Source: Smithellaceae bacterium (lineage in GTDB: Bacteria > Desulfobacterota > Syntrophia > Syntrophales > JAQULV01). Taken from it: DNA of 7,203 nucleotides. The DNA is taken from the NCBI GenBank assembly GCA_028718405.1, contig JAQULV010000065.1, positions 1 to 7,203 of the forward strand, read 5' to 3'. Shown here piece by piece: positions 1 to 6,325 of this stretch. Numbering within the stretch: the first letter of the stretch is position 1; the number at the start of each line of letters is the position of its first letter. A program made the translations under genes and the position numbers. The notes beneath the pieces were generated by a model. It had not been told where the DNA came from, did not search any database, and saw only the letters and a program-made list of their open reading frames with translations.

Positions 1-840
1 CCCCTGATGGTTGCCGATGGGAACGCCGAATTGCTTGCGCTGTTTGGCATAGCGGATCGTTTCCTCCAGTGCCGCCTGGGCGATGCCTGTTGCCTGGGCG
101 GCGATCCCGATACGGCCGGTATCCAGAGCAGCCATTGCGATTTTAAGGCCCATCCCTTCCGTTCCCAGGATATTCGCCGTAGGGACAAGGCAGTCGTAGA
201 GCTGGATGGAGCCGACCGGGTTCGCCCTCATTCCGGAGAGGTCTTCCAACTCGCCCACGACGAAACCGGGCGTTCCCCGCTCGGCGATGATGCAACTGAT
301 GCCGCGCCGCCCCGCCTCAGGATCGGTGCGGGCGAAGATCAGACAGATATCGGCAACGCCTCCGTTCGTGACGAAGACCTTGTTGGCATTAAGCCTGTAG
401 AAATCACCTTCCCTGACAGCCGTGGCCTGAATACCCGAGGCGTCAGAGCCCGCGTTGGGTTCCGTGAGGCAGAAGGCGCCGATCTTCTCACCGCCGGCGA
501 GCTGCGGGACCCATCTTTCCTTTTGTTCTGCCGAGGCGAAGGCGAGGATCGGATGGAGGGCGACGCTGTTATGGACCGTTACGCAAAGTCCCAGCCCCGC
601 CGAGGCTCTTGATATCTCCTCGATAACGATGACGTAAGCGCTGCTGTCGAGACCGGCGCCCCCCAACTCGCGTGGGGCCTGGATCCCGAAGTATCCGAGC
701 TTTGCCATTTTGTCTACCGCTTCCCAGGGGAAGGTCGCCTCGCGGTCGATGTCCTTCGCGATGGGCTGAAGTTCCCTCTCACAGAAGGAGTGCACCGCGC
801 GGCGGATGGCCCGATTTTTTTCCGATAAGATCTCGTCCAT
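1..840 (-). CDS. Acyl-CoA dehydrogenase, N-terminal part (cut by window edge)
   Basis: FAD-dependent enzyme that introduces the trans-2 double bond into acyl-CoA thioesters, passing electrons to an electron-transfer flavoprotein; cytoplasmic. Read on the minus strand from the ATG at 840-838, the frame stays open for 280 codons to the left edge. It begins [16 protein letters not shown]. An N-terminal helical domain covers about residues 1-120. The family signature [13 protein letters not shown] is at residues 124-136, followed by a beta domain with NKVFVTNGG (153-161). The start of the C-terminal helical domain shows [12 protein letters not shown] (268-279). The catalytic Glu of the short- and medium-chain families would lie beyond the window, so its presence cannot be checked. 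Substrate chain length cannot be told from this part. The gene is divergent from the vitamin-uptake operon and probably not functionally part of it. The Shine-Dalgarno is weak (a GGAA about 8 bases before ATG). Confidence 0.95.
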   Translation of the reverse strand, partial: MDEILSEKNRAIRRAVHSFCERELQPIAKDIDREATFPWEAVDKMAKLGYFGIQAPRELGGAGLDSSAYVIVIEEISRASAGLGLCVTVHNSVALHPILAFASAEQKERWVPQLAGGEKIGAFCLTEPNAGSDASGIQATAVREGDFYRLNANKVFVTNGGVADICLIFARTDPEAGRRGISCIIAERGTPGFVVGELEDLSGMRANPVGSIQLYDCLVPTANILGTEGMGLKIAMAALDTGRIGIAAQATGIAQAALEETIRYAKQRKQFGVPIGNHQG

Positions 841-943
841 ATATCAATTCCGCTGTTTTGCCGGGAGGTATCACAAAAAGGTGTTCGCGTCAATCGGGGG
901 GACGGAAGTCACCGGGGCTTCCGTTGACAGGGCAGCAGGCCTC
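841..943. other. Divergent intergenic region
   Basis: About 100 bases between the start of the leftward acyl-CoA dehydrogenase and the first plausible ATG of the rightward permease. It holds a hairpin/inverted repeat (889-928) and the -35 element of a rightward promoter. No riboswitch is recognisable here, in contrast to the region before the receptor gene. On the minus strand a TTGACG (893-888) could be a -35 for the dehydrogenase, but no convincing -10 follows at normal spacing. Confidence 0.6.
889..928. repeat. Inverted repeat / hairpin in divergent promoter region
   Basis: ACGGAAG at 902-908 pairs perfectly with CTTCCGT at 918-924 around a nine-base loop (909-917). Outside it, GTCAA at 889-893 can pair with TTGAC at 924-928 (T924 is shared between the two arms), with a G-rich bulge between on the left side. 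The right arm overlaps the -35 box of the rightward promoter, so the dyad could be an operator for a regulator of one or both divergent genes. No known binding-site family is recognised. Confidence 0.5.
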
Positions 944-952
944 ATGTATAGA
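924..952 (+). promoter_or_regulatory. Probable sigma70-type promoter for the btuCD operon
   Basis: TTGACA at 924-929 matches the -35 consensus fully. After exactly 17 bases, TATAGA at 947-952 matches the -10 consensus in four of six positions. Transcription would start near 958-960, just before a strong Shine-Dalgarno (AAGGAG, 961-966). This places the ATG at 944 inside the promoter rather than in the transcript, which matters for the start of the permease gene. Confidence 0.55.
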
Positions 953-1993
953 GGAACAAAAAGGAGAAGGGCCATCGAGAAAGGTATCATCACGCCGCGG
1001 AAGGTAGCGGGGAAGACGCTGCTGCTTGCCATTATCCTGACCACAGTTTCTTTCTGTTCGCTCTTCTTAGGTACCGCGGCGATCAATATCACGCACGTTT
1101 TGGGAAGCCTCATGCCTTCCACCGGCTTTCCCCCACTCAGTCCGGCCGAGGAGGCAATCCTCTTTTCGCTGCGTCTTCCCCGGATTGTCTTTGCCGGCAT
1201 CGTGGGAGCCGGGCTCGCTACGGCGGGGGCGGTCTTTCAGGCGCTGTTGCGCAATCCCCTGGCCGATCCTTACGTCCTGGGCCTTTCCGGCGGCGCGGCC
1301 GTGGGCGCCATCATCGGCATCATCCTCGGTGCCGGCGCCTTCACCTTTGGTGTGCCGCTTTTGGCCTTTGTAGGCGCCGTCCTTACCCTGGCGATGCTCT
1401 TCGGCATCTCCTCGCGGGGGAGCCTTCTGGAGTCCAACACCCTGATCCTCTCGGGGGTGATCGTGAATGCCTTCTTTTCCGCCGCGATCATGTTTCTCAT
1501 CTCGCTCAGCGGCCTGTCGGAGCTTAGGAATGTCCTCTTCTGGCTCATGGGGGATCTGTCGCTGGCCGGAAAAAGTGATATCGCGATCAGCGGCCTGTTC
1601 CTGCTGGTCGGGTTTCTCTTCATCTACCGCGAGGCGAGGTCGCTGAACCTCATCGTTATGGGAGAACAGACGGCCCTGTTTTTGGGGGTCGACGTGGAGA
1701 AGACGAAACTGCGCCTGCTGATCTTTGCCTCTCTCATCACCGCGGCCGCCGTCTCGATTTCCGGCATCATTGGCTTCGTGGGCCTTATGGTTCCCCATCT
1801 GATCCGCATGATTCTGGGATCGGACCATCGACTGACGCTGCCTTCAGCGGCGCTTTTCGGCGCGAGCTTTCTGATCGTCGCCGATACCGTCGCCCGGACC
1901 GCCGCGGCTCCCCTGGAGCTTCCCGTAGGGGCGGTCACAGCCATCTGCGGCGCCCCCTATTTCGTTTACCTGCTGCGGAAAAAGGAGATCTGA
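944..1993 (+). CDS. btuC: Cobalamin-type ABC transporter permease (FecCD/BtuC family)
   Basis: Inner-membrane permease subunit of a type II ABC importer for cobalamin or iron complexes. It would work as a dimer with the ATPase encoded next. From ATG 944 it is 349 residues, close to the family norm of about 330-350. Family hallmarks are RLPR (77-80), GAVFQALLRNPLADPYVLG (95-113) followed by SGGAAVGA, then GFVGLMVPHLIR (277-288) that contains the coupling-helix region, and ELPVGAVTAICGAPYF near the C-terminus. About ten hydrophobic segments are visible. The start is uncertain: ATG 944 has a poor Shine-Dalgarno and lies within a good promoter, whereas ATC 974 has an excellent one (protein of 339 residues). 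The frame is also open further upstream to an ATG at 806, but that overlaps the divergent gene and lacks support. Cobalamin is preferred over siderophore as substrate because of the B12 riboswitch and receptor downstream; this is inference. No binding protein gene is present. Confidence 0.9.
   Translation: MYRGTKRRRAIEKGIITPRKVAGKTLLLAIILTTVSFCSLFLGTAAINITHVLGSLMPSTGFPPLSPAEEAILFSLRLPRIVFAGIVGAGLATAGAVFQALLRNPLADPYVLGLSGGAAVGAIIGIILGAGAFTFGVPLLAFVGAVLTLAMLFGISSRGSLLESNTLILSGVIVNAFFSAAIMFLISLSGLSELRNVLFWLMGDLSLAGKSDIAISGLFLLVGFLFIYREARSLNLIVMGEQTALFLGVDVEKTKLRLLIFASLITAAAVSISGIIGFVGLMVPHLIRMILGSDHRLTLPSAALFGASFLIVADTVARTAAAPLELPVGAVTAICGAPYFVYLLRKKEI
961..966 (+). promoter_or_regulatory. Strong ribosome-binding site with no canonical start codon after it
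   Basis: AAGGAG lies seven bases before ATC at 974-976, which is in frame with the permease. No ATG, GTG or TTG follows in that frame before the first membrane segment. Either ATC is used as a rare start, or the site is only part of the coding sequence downstream of ATG 944. Confidence 0.4.
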
Positions 1994-2796
1994 TGGCGCT
2001 GCTGCAGGTAAGAGACGTTGGTTTCCGCTATGCCGCCGCCTGGGTCCTCCGCGGGATTTCCTTTGACCTGATGGCGGGAGAAATGTTAGGAATCATCGGT
2101 CCCAACGGCTCGGGTAAGACTACCTTGATCAAGATCATGGATGGTGTCCTTCTTCCCGAAGAGGGTCGTGTCCTTCTCGACGGTGCCGATGTGACGCGGA
2201 TGAAGCGGGGGGAACTGGCGCGGATCGTGGCCGTCGTTCCCCAGGATCAGCCACTCGTCTTTCCCTTCCGCGTCCGGGAGATCGTCCTGATGGGGCGCTA
2301 CCCCCACTTGCGCAGGCTCCAGTTCGAAACGGAGGCCGACTACGAGATCGTGAAAGAGGCCATGGTCGCCACGGACACGTGGGAGCTTGCCGGGAGAAGA
2401 ATGGGGGAGCTCTCGGGGGGCGAGCGGCAAAGGGTCTGGATCGCCCGCGCCTTGGCGCAACAGCCGCGGATCATGCTGCTTGATGAGTTCACCGCCTTTC
2501 TGGATATCCGCCACCAGGTGGCGTTCTTCGATCTCGTGCGCAGGCTCAACGCGGAAAGGGGGCTTACCGTAGCGGCGGTAACCCACGACATCAACCTCGC
2601 ATCCCAGTATTCCGATCGGGTCTGCCTTCTGTCTCAAGGGAAGATTCATCGTTTGGGAACGCCGCGGGAGGTGATCAGGGAGGAAGATATCGGAGAGGTC
2701 TATCAGACGGGGGTCCTCGTGGACGATAACCCGCGGACAGGCACTCCAAGAATTACATTGTTAAAAGGCAGTCCGTCAGAGGAAGGAAGCCGGTAA
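1993..2796 (+). CDS. btuD: Cobalamin-type ABC transporter ATPase (FecE/BtuD family)
   Basis: Cytoplasmic ATPase that drives import through the BtuC-like permease. The protein has 267 residues. Walker A is GPNGSGKTT (36-44), the Q-loop is Q84, the ABC signature is LSGGERQR (140-147), Walker B is IMLLDE (160-165) with catalytic E165, and the switch histidine is H198 in VTHD. The residue after the catalytic Glu is Phe (DEFTAFLD) where Pro is usual. The ATG overlaps the permease stop by one base (TGATG), and AAAGGAG at 1981-1987 gives a well-spaced ribosome-binding site, so translation is probably coupled. The last eight codons (from 2773) and the TAA stop also form the 5' part of the cobalamin riboswitch, which constrains the C-terminal residues. 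Siderophore/haem ATPases share these motifs, so the substrate comes from context. Confidence 0.93.
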   Translation: MALLQVRDVGFRYAAAWVLRGISFDLMAGEMLGIIGPNGSGKTTLIKIMDGVLLPEEGRVLLDGADVTRMKRGELARIVAVVPQDQPLVFPFRVREIVLMGRYPHLRRLQFETEADYEIVKEAMVATDTWELAGRRMGELSGGERQRVWIARALAQQPRIMLLDEFTAFLDIRHQVAFFDLVRRLNAERGLTVAAVTHDINLASQYSDRVCLLSQGKIHRLGTPREVIREEDIGEVYQTGVLVDDNPRTGTPRITLLKGSPSEEGSR

Positions 2797-2915
2797 AGGC
2801 CGGCGCTGCCCCGCAACTGTGAGCGGAACGAAACCCACGGGTACCACTGATCCGCAAGGGTCGGGAAGGTGTGGGAAGTAGGGATGAGCCGCAAGCCAGG
2901 AAACTTTTCTGACGG
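2773..2915 (+). promoter_or_regulatory. Cobalamin (B12) riboswitch aptamer
   Basis: RNA element that binds cobalamin and controls the downstream receptor gene. Conserved blocks seen: the closing helix P1, CCGTCAGA (2773-2780) with TCTGACGG (2908-2915), a perfect 8 bp; a hairpin GCCGG (2789-2793) with CCGGC (2800-2804); the core CTGCCCCGCAACTGTGAGCGG within 2806-2826; a hairpin GATCC-GCAA-GGGTC (2849-2862) with a GNRA loop; GATGAGCC (2883-2890); and the B12-box part AGCCAGGAAAC (2894-2904). The order and spacing are those of the class. The first 24 bases belong to the btuD reading frame, and its TAA stop (2794-2796) is in the loop of the second hairpin. Ligand subtype (adenosyl- or methyl/aquo-cobalamin) was not determined. 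Confidence 0.95.
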
Positions 2916-2954
2916 GAGAAATAACTTTATTCCCGAGGGGGAAAGGAGACCATC
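2913..2954 (+). promoter_or_regulatory. Putative translational expression platform and RBS of the receptor gene
   Basis: Two mutually exclusive hairpins can be drawn. CGGGA (2913-2917) pairs with TCCCG (2931-2935), and TTCCC (2930-2934) pairs with GGGAA (2939-2943). The second runs into the Shine-Dalgarno AAAGGAG (2942-2948), which is six bases from the ATG at 2955. The first shares three bases (2913-2915) with riboswitch P1. Bound ligand holding P1 would free TCCCG to mask the ribosome-binding site; without ligand the first hairpin would keep it open. There is no U-tract after either hairpin, so transcription termination is unlikely here. The model is inferred from pairing by eye. Confidence 0.55.
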
Positions 2955-5003
2955 ATGTTTGGTTCAGCTTTACGCACCGCCCGTATTATCGCGTTTCTCA
3001 TCATTGCTTTCATTTCACCGTTTGACACAGTCATCTTCGCCGCTGAAACGCCGCAGGCTGCGGCCACCCTGGAAGAAGTGGTGGTAACGGCCACCCGCGA
3101 CAGCGAGGAGACGCGCAAGATTCCGGCGAGCGTTACCGTGATCACGTCTGCAGAGATCGCCAAATCGGGGGCCACAACCGTTGTTGATGCCCTGAAATCC
3201 GTAGCGGGTGTTAATTTCCGGACTTCCAGCGGCAATTCCTCCCAGGCCCAGATTGATCTGCGCGGCTTCGGCGAAAACGGTTTCGGTAAGACCCTGGTGT
3301 TGCTGGACGGAAAGCGCCTCAACCGCCCCGATATGTCGTCGGTGAACTGGTTGGAGATTCCGCTGGTCGATGTGGAGCGGATTGAGATCGTCCGCGGGGG
3401 CGGAAGCGTTCTGTACGGAGACGCCGCCATTGCGGGAACGATCAACGTCATCACGAGGAAGGGGACAGGTGCACTCAAGGGTGCCGTCTCCGCAATGGGT
3501 GGGAGCTACGGCCTGCACGATGAAAAAGTTGGCGTATCCGGCGCTGCCGCTGACCTTTCCTACGCCCTGGACGCCGAAAACCAGCAGATCGACGGCTACC
3601 GGAAACGCTCCGCCTTTTCCTCGCGCGGTGGCGGCGCCAATGTCGACTATGCGATCGGTGAACATCTGGATGTCTCCGGCGGGGTGATCTTTAACCGGAG
3701 CGACTTCGAGATGCCGGGCTACTTGACCAAGGAACAGATGGCTCAGGACCGCCGGCAGTTTCAGCCCGGGCACAACGACGACGACGTCCGCGATGACAAC
3801 ATCGACGCCGACGCGACTGCCACGATCCTCTTCGCTCAGGCCGGGAAGATGGAGACGAATCTCCTCTACAAGAGGAGGCTGATCGCAACGAACTTTGTTT
3901 CTTTCGGCTCCTTCTCCGATGTGGCGATCGATACCTACGGTATCACACCCCGTTACGTTCTTTCCGGCGATCTTGCCGGATTCGATAACAAGTTAACCAT
4001 CGGGGTCGATTTCTACAGGGAGACGCTGGAGAAAAAAAGTTTTGCCGATCGAGAGCGAAACACCCTTCTTTCCCAAGCGAAGCTGCACCGCAATACGCTG
4101 GGGATCTACCTCCGCGACGAGTTCAACTTGCGCCGGGACCTGATCCTTGCCTTGGGAGCAAGAACGGAGCGCGCCCGGGTCGACGGTTGCGAAACCGATA
4201 CGACACCCTCGATCCTCTTCGACAAGAGCAAAGACCACGACGGCAGTGCCTACGAGGCCGGTCTCACGTATCTTCTCGGTGAGAAGGGGAAGGTATACGC
4301 ACGGGTCACGACCCTCTACCGTTATCCCTTTCTGGATGAGCAGGCCTCCTATTACGGCTCTGCCTGGGCGGACGGCTTTAACGAAAGCCTGGAGGCGGAG
4401 AAGGGCGTGTCATACGAGGCGGGCGTCCAGTTCTATCCGCTTCCCGCCTTGCAGGTAGGCATCTCGGCCTATTTCACCGACATGCGCGACGAAATCGCCT
4501 ACGTCGTCGATCCTGTAACGTGGGTGGGGACGAACGTGAATCTCGATAAGACGAGACATCAGGGCATTGAGACAAACTTCCGTTATGAAAAGGACGGCAT
4601 CCTCTGTCTCTTCGGGAATCTCACGTGGCGCGACGCCAAGTTTCGCGAAGGCGCTTATAGCGGCAAACACATCCCTTTGGTGCCCGGTGTCATGGCCAAC
4701 GCCGGGGCGGACATCGGTCTGCCCTTCCATATCACGCTCCGGCCCGAGGTGCGCTTTGTGGGGAAATGCTATCTGGGCGGCGACAACGCCAATGCGGCCG
4801 ACGAACTCAACGACTACACCCTGGTGGATGTCTTTCTCCTCTACAAACCGCAGCGCCTCAATCCCAAGATATCGCTCTTCGCCGGGGTGGAAAATCTGAC
4901 CGATGTGAAGTATGTAACCTTGGGATACGATTGGGGCACCATTCAGGCCTTCTATCCGTCGCCTGAAATTACCTTCAAGGGAGGAATGACCATTGAGTTC
5001 TGA
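2955..5003 (+). CDS. btuB: TonB-dependent outer-membrane receptor, probably for cobalamin
   Basis: Outer-membrane gated beta-barrel that binds its ligand and imports it with TonB/ExbBD energy. The 682-residue precursor has a hydrophobic signal sequence (about 1-30, likely cleaved near FAA-ET) and a TonB box EVVVTAT (41-47). The plug domain contains ASVTVITSAEI (58-68), IDLRGFGENGFG (100-111), LVLLDGKRLN (114-123), and VERIEIVRGGGSVLYG (140-155) with GTINVIT. A barrel follows with alternating hydrophobic strands, ending in ITFKGGMTIEF with the C-terminal Phe typical of barrel insertion. It is longer than E. coli BtuB (614-residue precursor). The start has a strong AAAGGAG site placed under the riboswitch. 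Cobalamin is the best substrate assignment because of the riboswitch and btuCD. The biotin transporter directly downstream makes a different or second substrate conceivable, and sequence alone does not decide this. Confidence 0.9.
   Translation: MFGSALRTARIIAFLIIAFISPFDTVIFAAETPQAAATLEEVVVTATRDSEETRKIPASVTVITSAEIAKSGATTVVDALKSVAGVNFRTSSGNSSQAQIDLRGFGENGFGKTLVLLDGKRLNRPDMSSVNWLEIPLVDVERIEIVRGGGSVLYGDAAIAGTINVITRKGTGALKGAVSAMGGSYGLHDEKVGVSGAAADLSYALDAENQQIDGYRKRSAFSSRGGGANVDYAIGEHLDVSGGVIFNRSDFEMPGYLTKEQMAQDRRQFQPGHNDDDVRDDNIDADATATILFAQAGKMETNLLYKRRLIATNFVSFGSFSDVAIDTYGITPRYVLSGDLAGFDNKLTIGVDFYRETLEKKSFADRERNTLLSQAKLHRNTLGIYLRDEFNLRRDLILALGARTERARVDGCETDTTPSILFDKSKDHDGSAYEAGLTYLLGEKGKVYARVTTLYRYPFLDEQASYYGSAWADGFNESLEAEKGVSYEAGVQFYPLPALQVGISAYFTDMRDEIAYVVDPVTWVGTNVNLDKTRHQGIETNFRYEKDGILCLFGNLTWRDAKFREGAYSGKHIPLVPGVMANAGADIGLPFHITLRPEVRFVGKCYLGGDNANAADELNDYTLVDVFLLYKPQRLNPKISLFAGVENLTDVKYVTLGYDWGTIQAFYPSPEITFKGGMTIEF
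4980..4986 (+). promoter_or_regulatory. Ribosome-binding site that fixes a TTG start for bioY
   Basis: GGGAGGAA (4979-4986) lies six bases before TTG at 4993-4995 and inside the receptor coding sequence. The next in-frame ATG is ten codons on and lacks a comparable site, so TTG is the preferred start. Confidence 0.65.
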
Positions 5004-5532
5004 GAAGACGTCGTTGAAGGGTATGATCTATGCCTCCCTCTTCGGGACACTGACGGCGGTGGGAGCCTATATCGTCATCCCGCTGCCGCTCGTTCCTATC
5101 ACGGGACAGACCCTCTTTGTCAACCTGGCCGGTCTGCTGCTCGGCGGGTATTGGGGGGCGCTGAGCCAGGTGGTTTATATCCTTTTGGGCGTCATGGGGC
5201 TCCCCGTTTTCGACGGCGGCAAGGCCGGCTTGGGTGTGCTCTTCGGTCCCACCGGTGGCTATCTGATCGGCTTTGTTCTGGCCGCCTACGCCATCGGTAA
5301 GTTGGTTCCGCGGTCAGGCGATCCCGGGTTGGCAAAACTTCTTTTGGCGATGCTTATCGGGATAGCCTTGGTCTACATCCCCGGCGTCCTGCAGCTTTCG
5401 TTTGTGGCGAAGCTGGGCCTCACGAAAGCCCTCATGGTGGGCGCCGTTCCCTTCCTGATCGGCGATGTGATCAAGATCGTGCTGGCAGCCCTCATCTACA
5501 AAAAGGCGAGGGCCTTTGTAAAGGTTTCCTGA
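4993..5532 (+). CDS. bioY: Biotin transporter substrate-binding membrane protein BioY
   Basis: S component of an ECF vitamin importer; it binds biotin within the membrane. The 179-residue protein has about six hydrophobic segments. The BioY pattern is clear: PLPLVPITGQTLFVNLAGLL (residues 30-49), then GGYWGAL, YILLGVMGLPVF (62-73) and GPTGGYLIGF (85-94). These match the family theme of an ITGQT region, a G-LPVF turn and a GPTGGYL loop. The length is normal (about 180-200). The TTG start overlaps the last 11 bases of the receptor gene, so the two are probably translationally coupled. bioM follows after four bases. Other S components such as CbiM (cobalt) or CblT look different, so a cobalt role is not favoured in spite of the B12 riboswitch upstream. 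No BirA- or BioR-type operator was noticed. Confidence 0.95.
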   Translation: MSSEKTSLKGMIYASLFGTLTAVGAYIVIPLPLVPITGQTLFVNLAGLLLGGYWGALSQVVYILLGVMGLPVFDGGKAGLGVLFGPTGGYLIGFVLAAYAIGKLVPRSGDPGLAKLLLAMLIGIALVYIPGVLQLSFVAKLGLTKALMVGAVPFLIGDVIKIVLAALIYKKARAFVKVS

Positions 5533-5536
5533 AGCC

Positions 5537-6325
5537 ATGATTGAGATCGAATCTCTATCCTATCGCTACGAAGATACGACCGAAGACATCCTGAAAGGAA
5601 TAGATCTTTGCATCGCAGAGGGGAGCTATCTAGCGCTCATCGGACGCAACGGTTGCGGGAAGACGACGCTCGTCAAGCATCTGAACGCCTTGCTCCTGCC
5701 TTCTTCGGGAAGAGTAACGATAGACGGTATGGACAGCGCTGTGGCCCCACTCTGGGGCGAGATCAGGACGAGGGTGGGAATGGTCTTTCAGAATCCCGAC
5801 CATCAGATCATCGGGATGACCGTCGAGGAAGACGTCGCCTTCGGTCCTGAGAACCTGGGGCTCTCCTTCCCCGAGATTACAAAACGCGTCGCTCACGCCC
5901 TTGAAACGCTGGGACTGGAAGGATTTGAAAAACGTTTTCCTCAGAGCCTGTCAGGAGGTGAAAAGAGACTCCTGTCGCTGGCGGGGGTCCTCGCCATGGA
6001 GCCCCGCTATATCGTTTTCGACGAACCCGCGGCCTATCTCGATCCCGCCGCGCGGAGCCTGATCATCGGGACGATAAAGAAGCTGCATGCCGCGGGAACG
6101 ACAATCATTCACGTAACCCATGATCCCCGCGACATCCTTGCCGCTCAGCAGGTGGCCCTCATGGATAGGGGGGGGGTGGCGCTCTTCGGGGCCGTGGCCG
6201 AGGTTCTAGGGCGCGACGACACATTCCGTATCTTGGGTATGGACGCGGCGGAGGCCCGGGCCCTTAGGGGTCAGATGGCCGCGCAGACGGATAGCGCCGT
6301 CACGGACGGAGGTGAGCGTGGTTAG
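5537..6325 (+). CDS. bioM: ECF transporter ATPase, biotin type (BioM/EcfA/CbiO family)
   Basis: Cytoplasmic ATPase energising the BioY importer, presumably as a homodimer because only one ATPase gene is present. It has 262 residues. Walker A is GRNGCGKTT (36-44), the Q-loop is in VFQNPDHQ (83-90) typical of ECF ATPases, the signature is LSGGEKR (138-144), Walker B is YIVFDE (158-163) with E163, and H195 is the switch histidine in VTHD. The ATG is four bases after the bioY stop with only a weak ribosome-binding site, suggesting coupled translation. A run of nine G residues (6168-6176) falls at codons 211-214. The protein resembles CbiO of cobalt transporters, and the biotin assignment rests on adjacent bioY. 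Confidence 0.93.
   Translation: MIEIESLSYRYEDTTEDILKGIDLCIAEGSYLALIGRNGCGKTTLVKHLNALLLPSSGRVTIDGMDSAVAPLWGEIRTRVGMVFQNPDHQIIGMTVEEDVAFGPENLGLSFPEITKRVAHALETLGLEGFEKRFPQSLSGGEKRLLSLAGVLAMEPRYIVFDEPAAYLDPAARSLIIGTIKKLHAAGTTIIHVTHDPRDILAAQQVALMDRGGVALFGAVAEVLGRDDTFRILGMDAAEARALRGQMAAQTDSAVTDGGERG

Noticed and set aside
7..612. Long plus-strand open frame opposite the dehydrogenase
   Set aside because: The minus-strand frame over the same bases has unmistakable acyl-CoA dehydrogenase motifs; the plus-strand translation shows no family features.
806..943. Upstream extension of the permease frame to ATG 806
   Set aside because: It overlaps the divergent dehydrogenase start, lacks a ribosome-binding site and would add about 46 residues not expected in the family.
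1067..1828. 253-codon minus-strand open frame within btuC
   Set aside because: Its translation is highly charged and low in hydrophobic order, as expected for the complement of a membrane protein gene; the plus-strand FecCD protein is clear.
2904..2935. Riboswitch-controlled transcription terminator
   Set aside because: The CGGGA/TCCCG hairpin is followed by a G-rich stretch rather than a run of T, so it does not look like an intrinsic terminator.
3015..3773. 252-codon minus-strand open frame within btuB
   Set aside because: It is opposite the plug and early barrel of an intact receptor and has no recognisable domain or ribosome-binding context.
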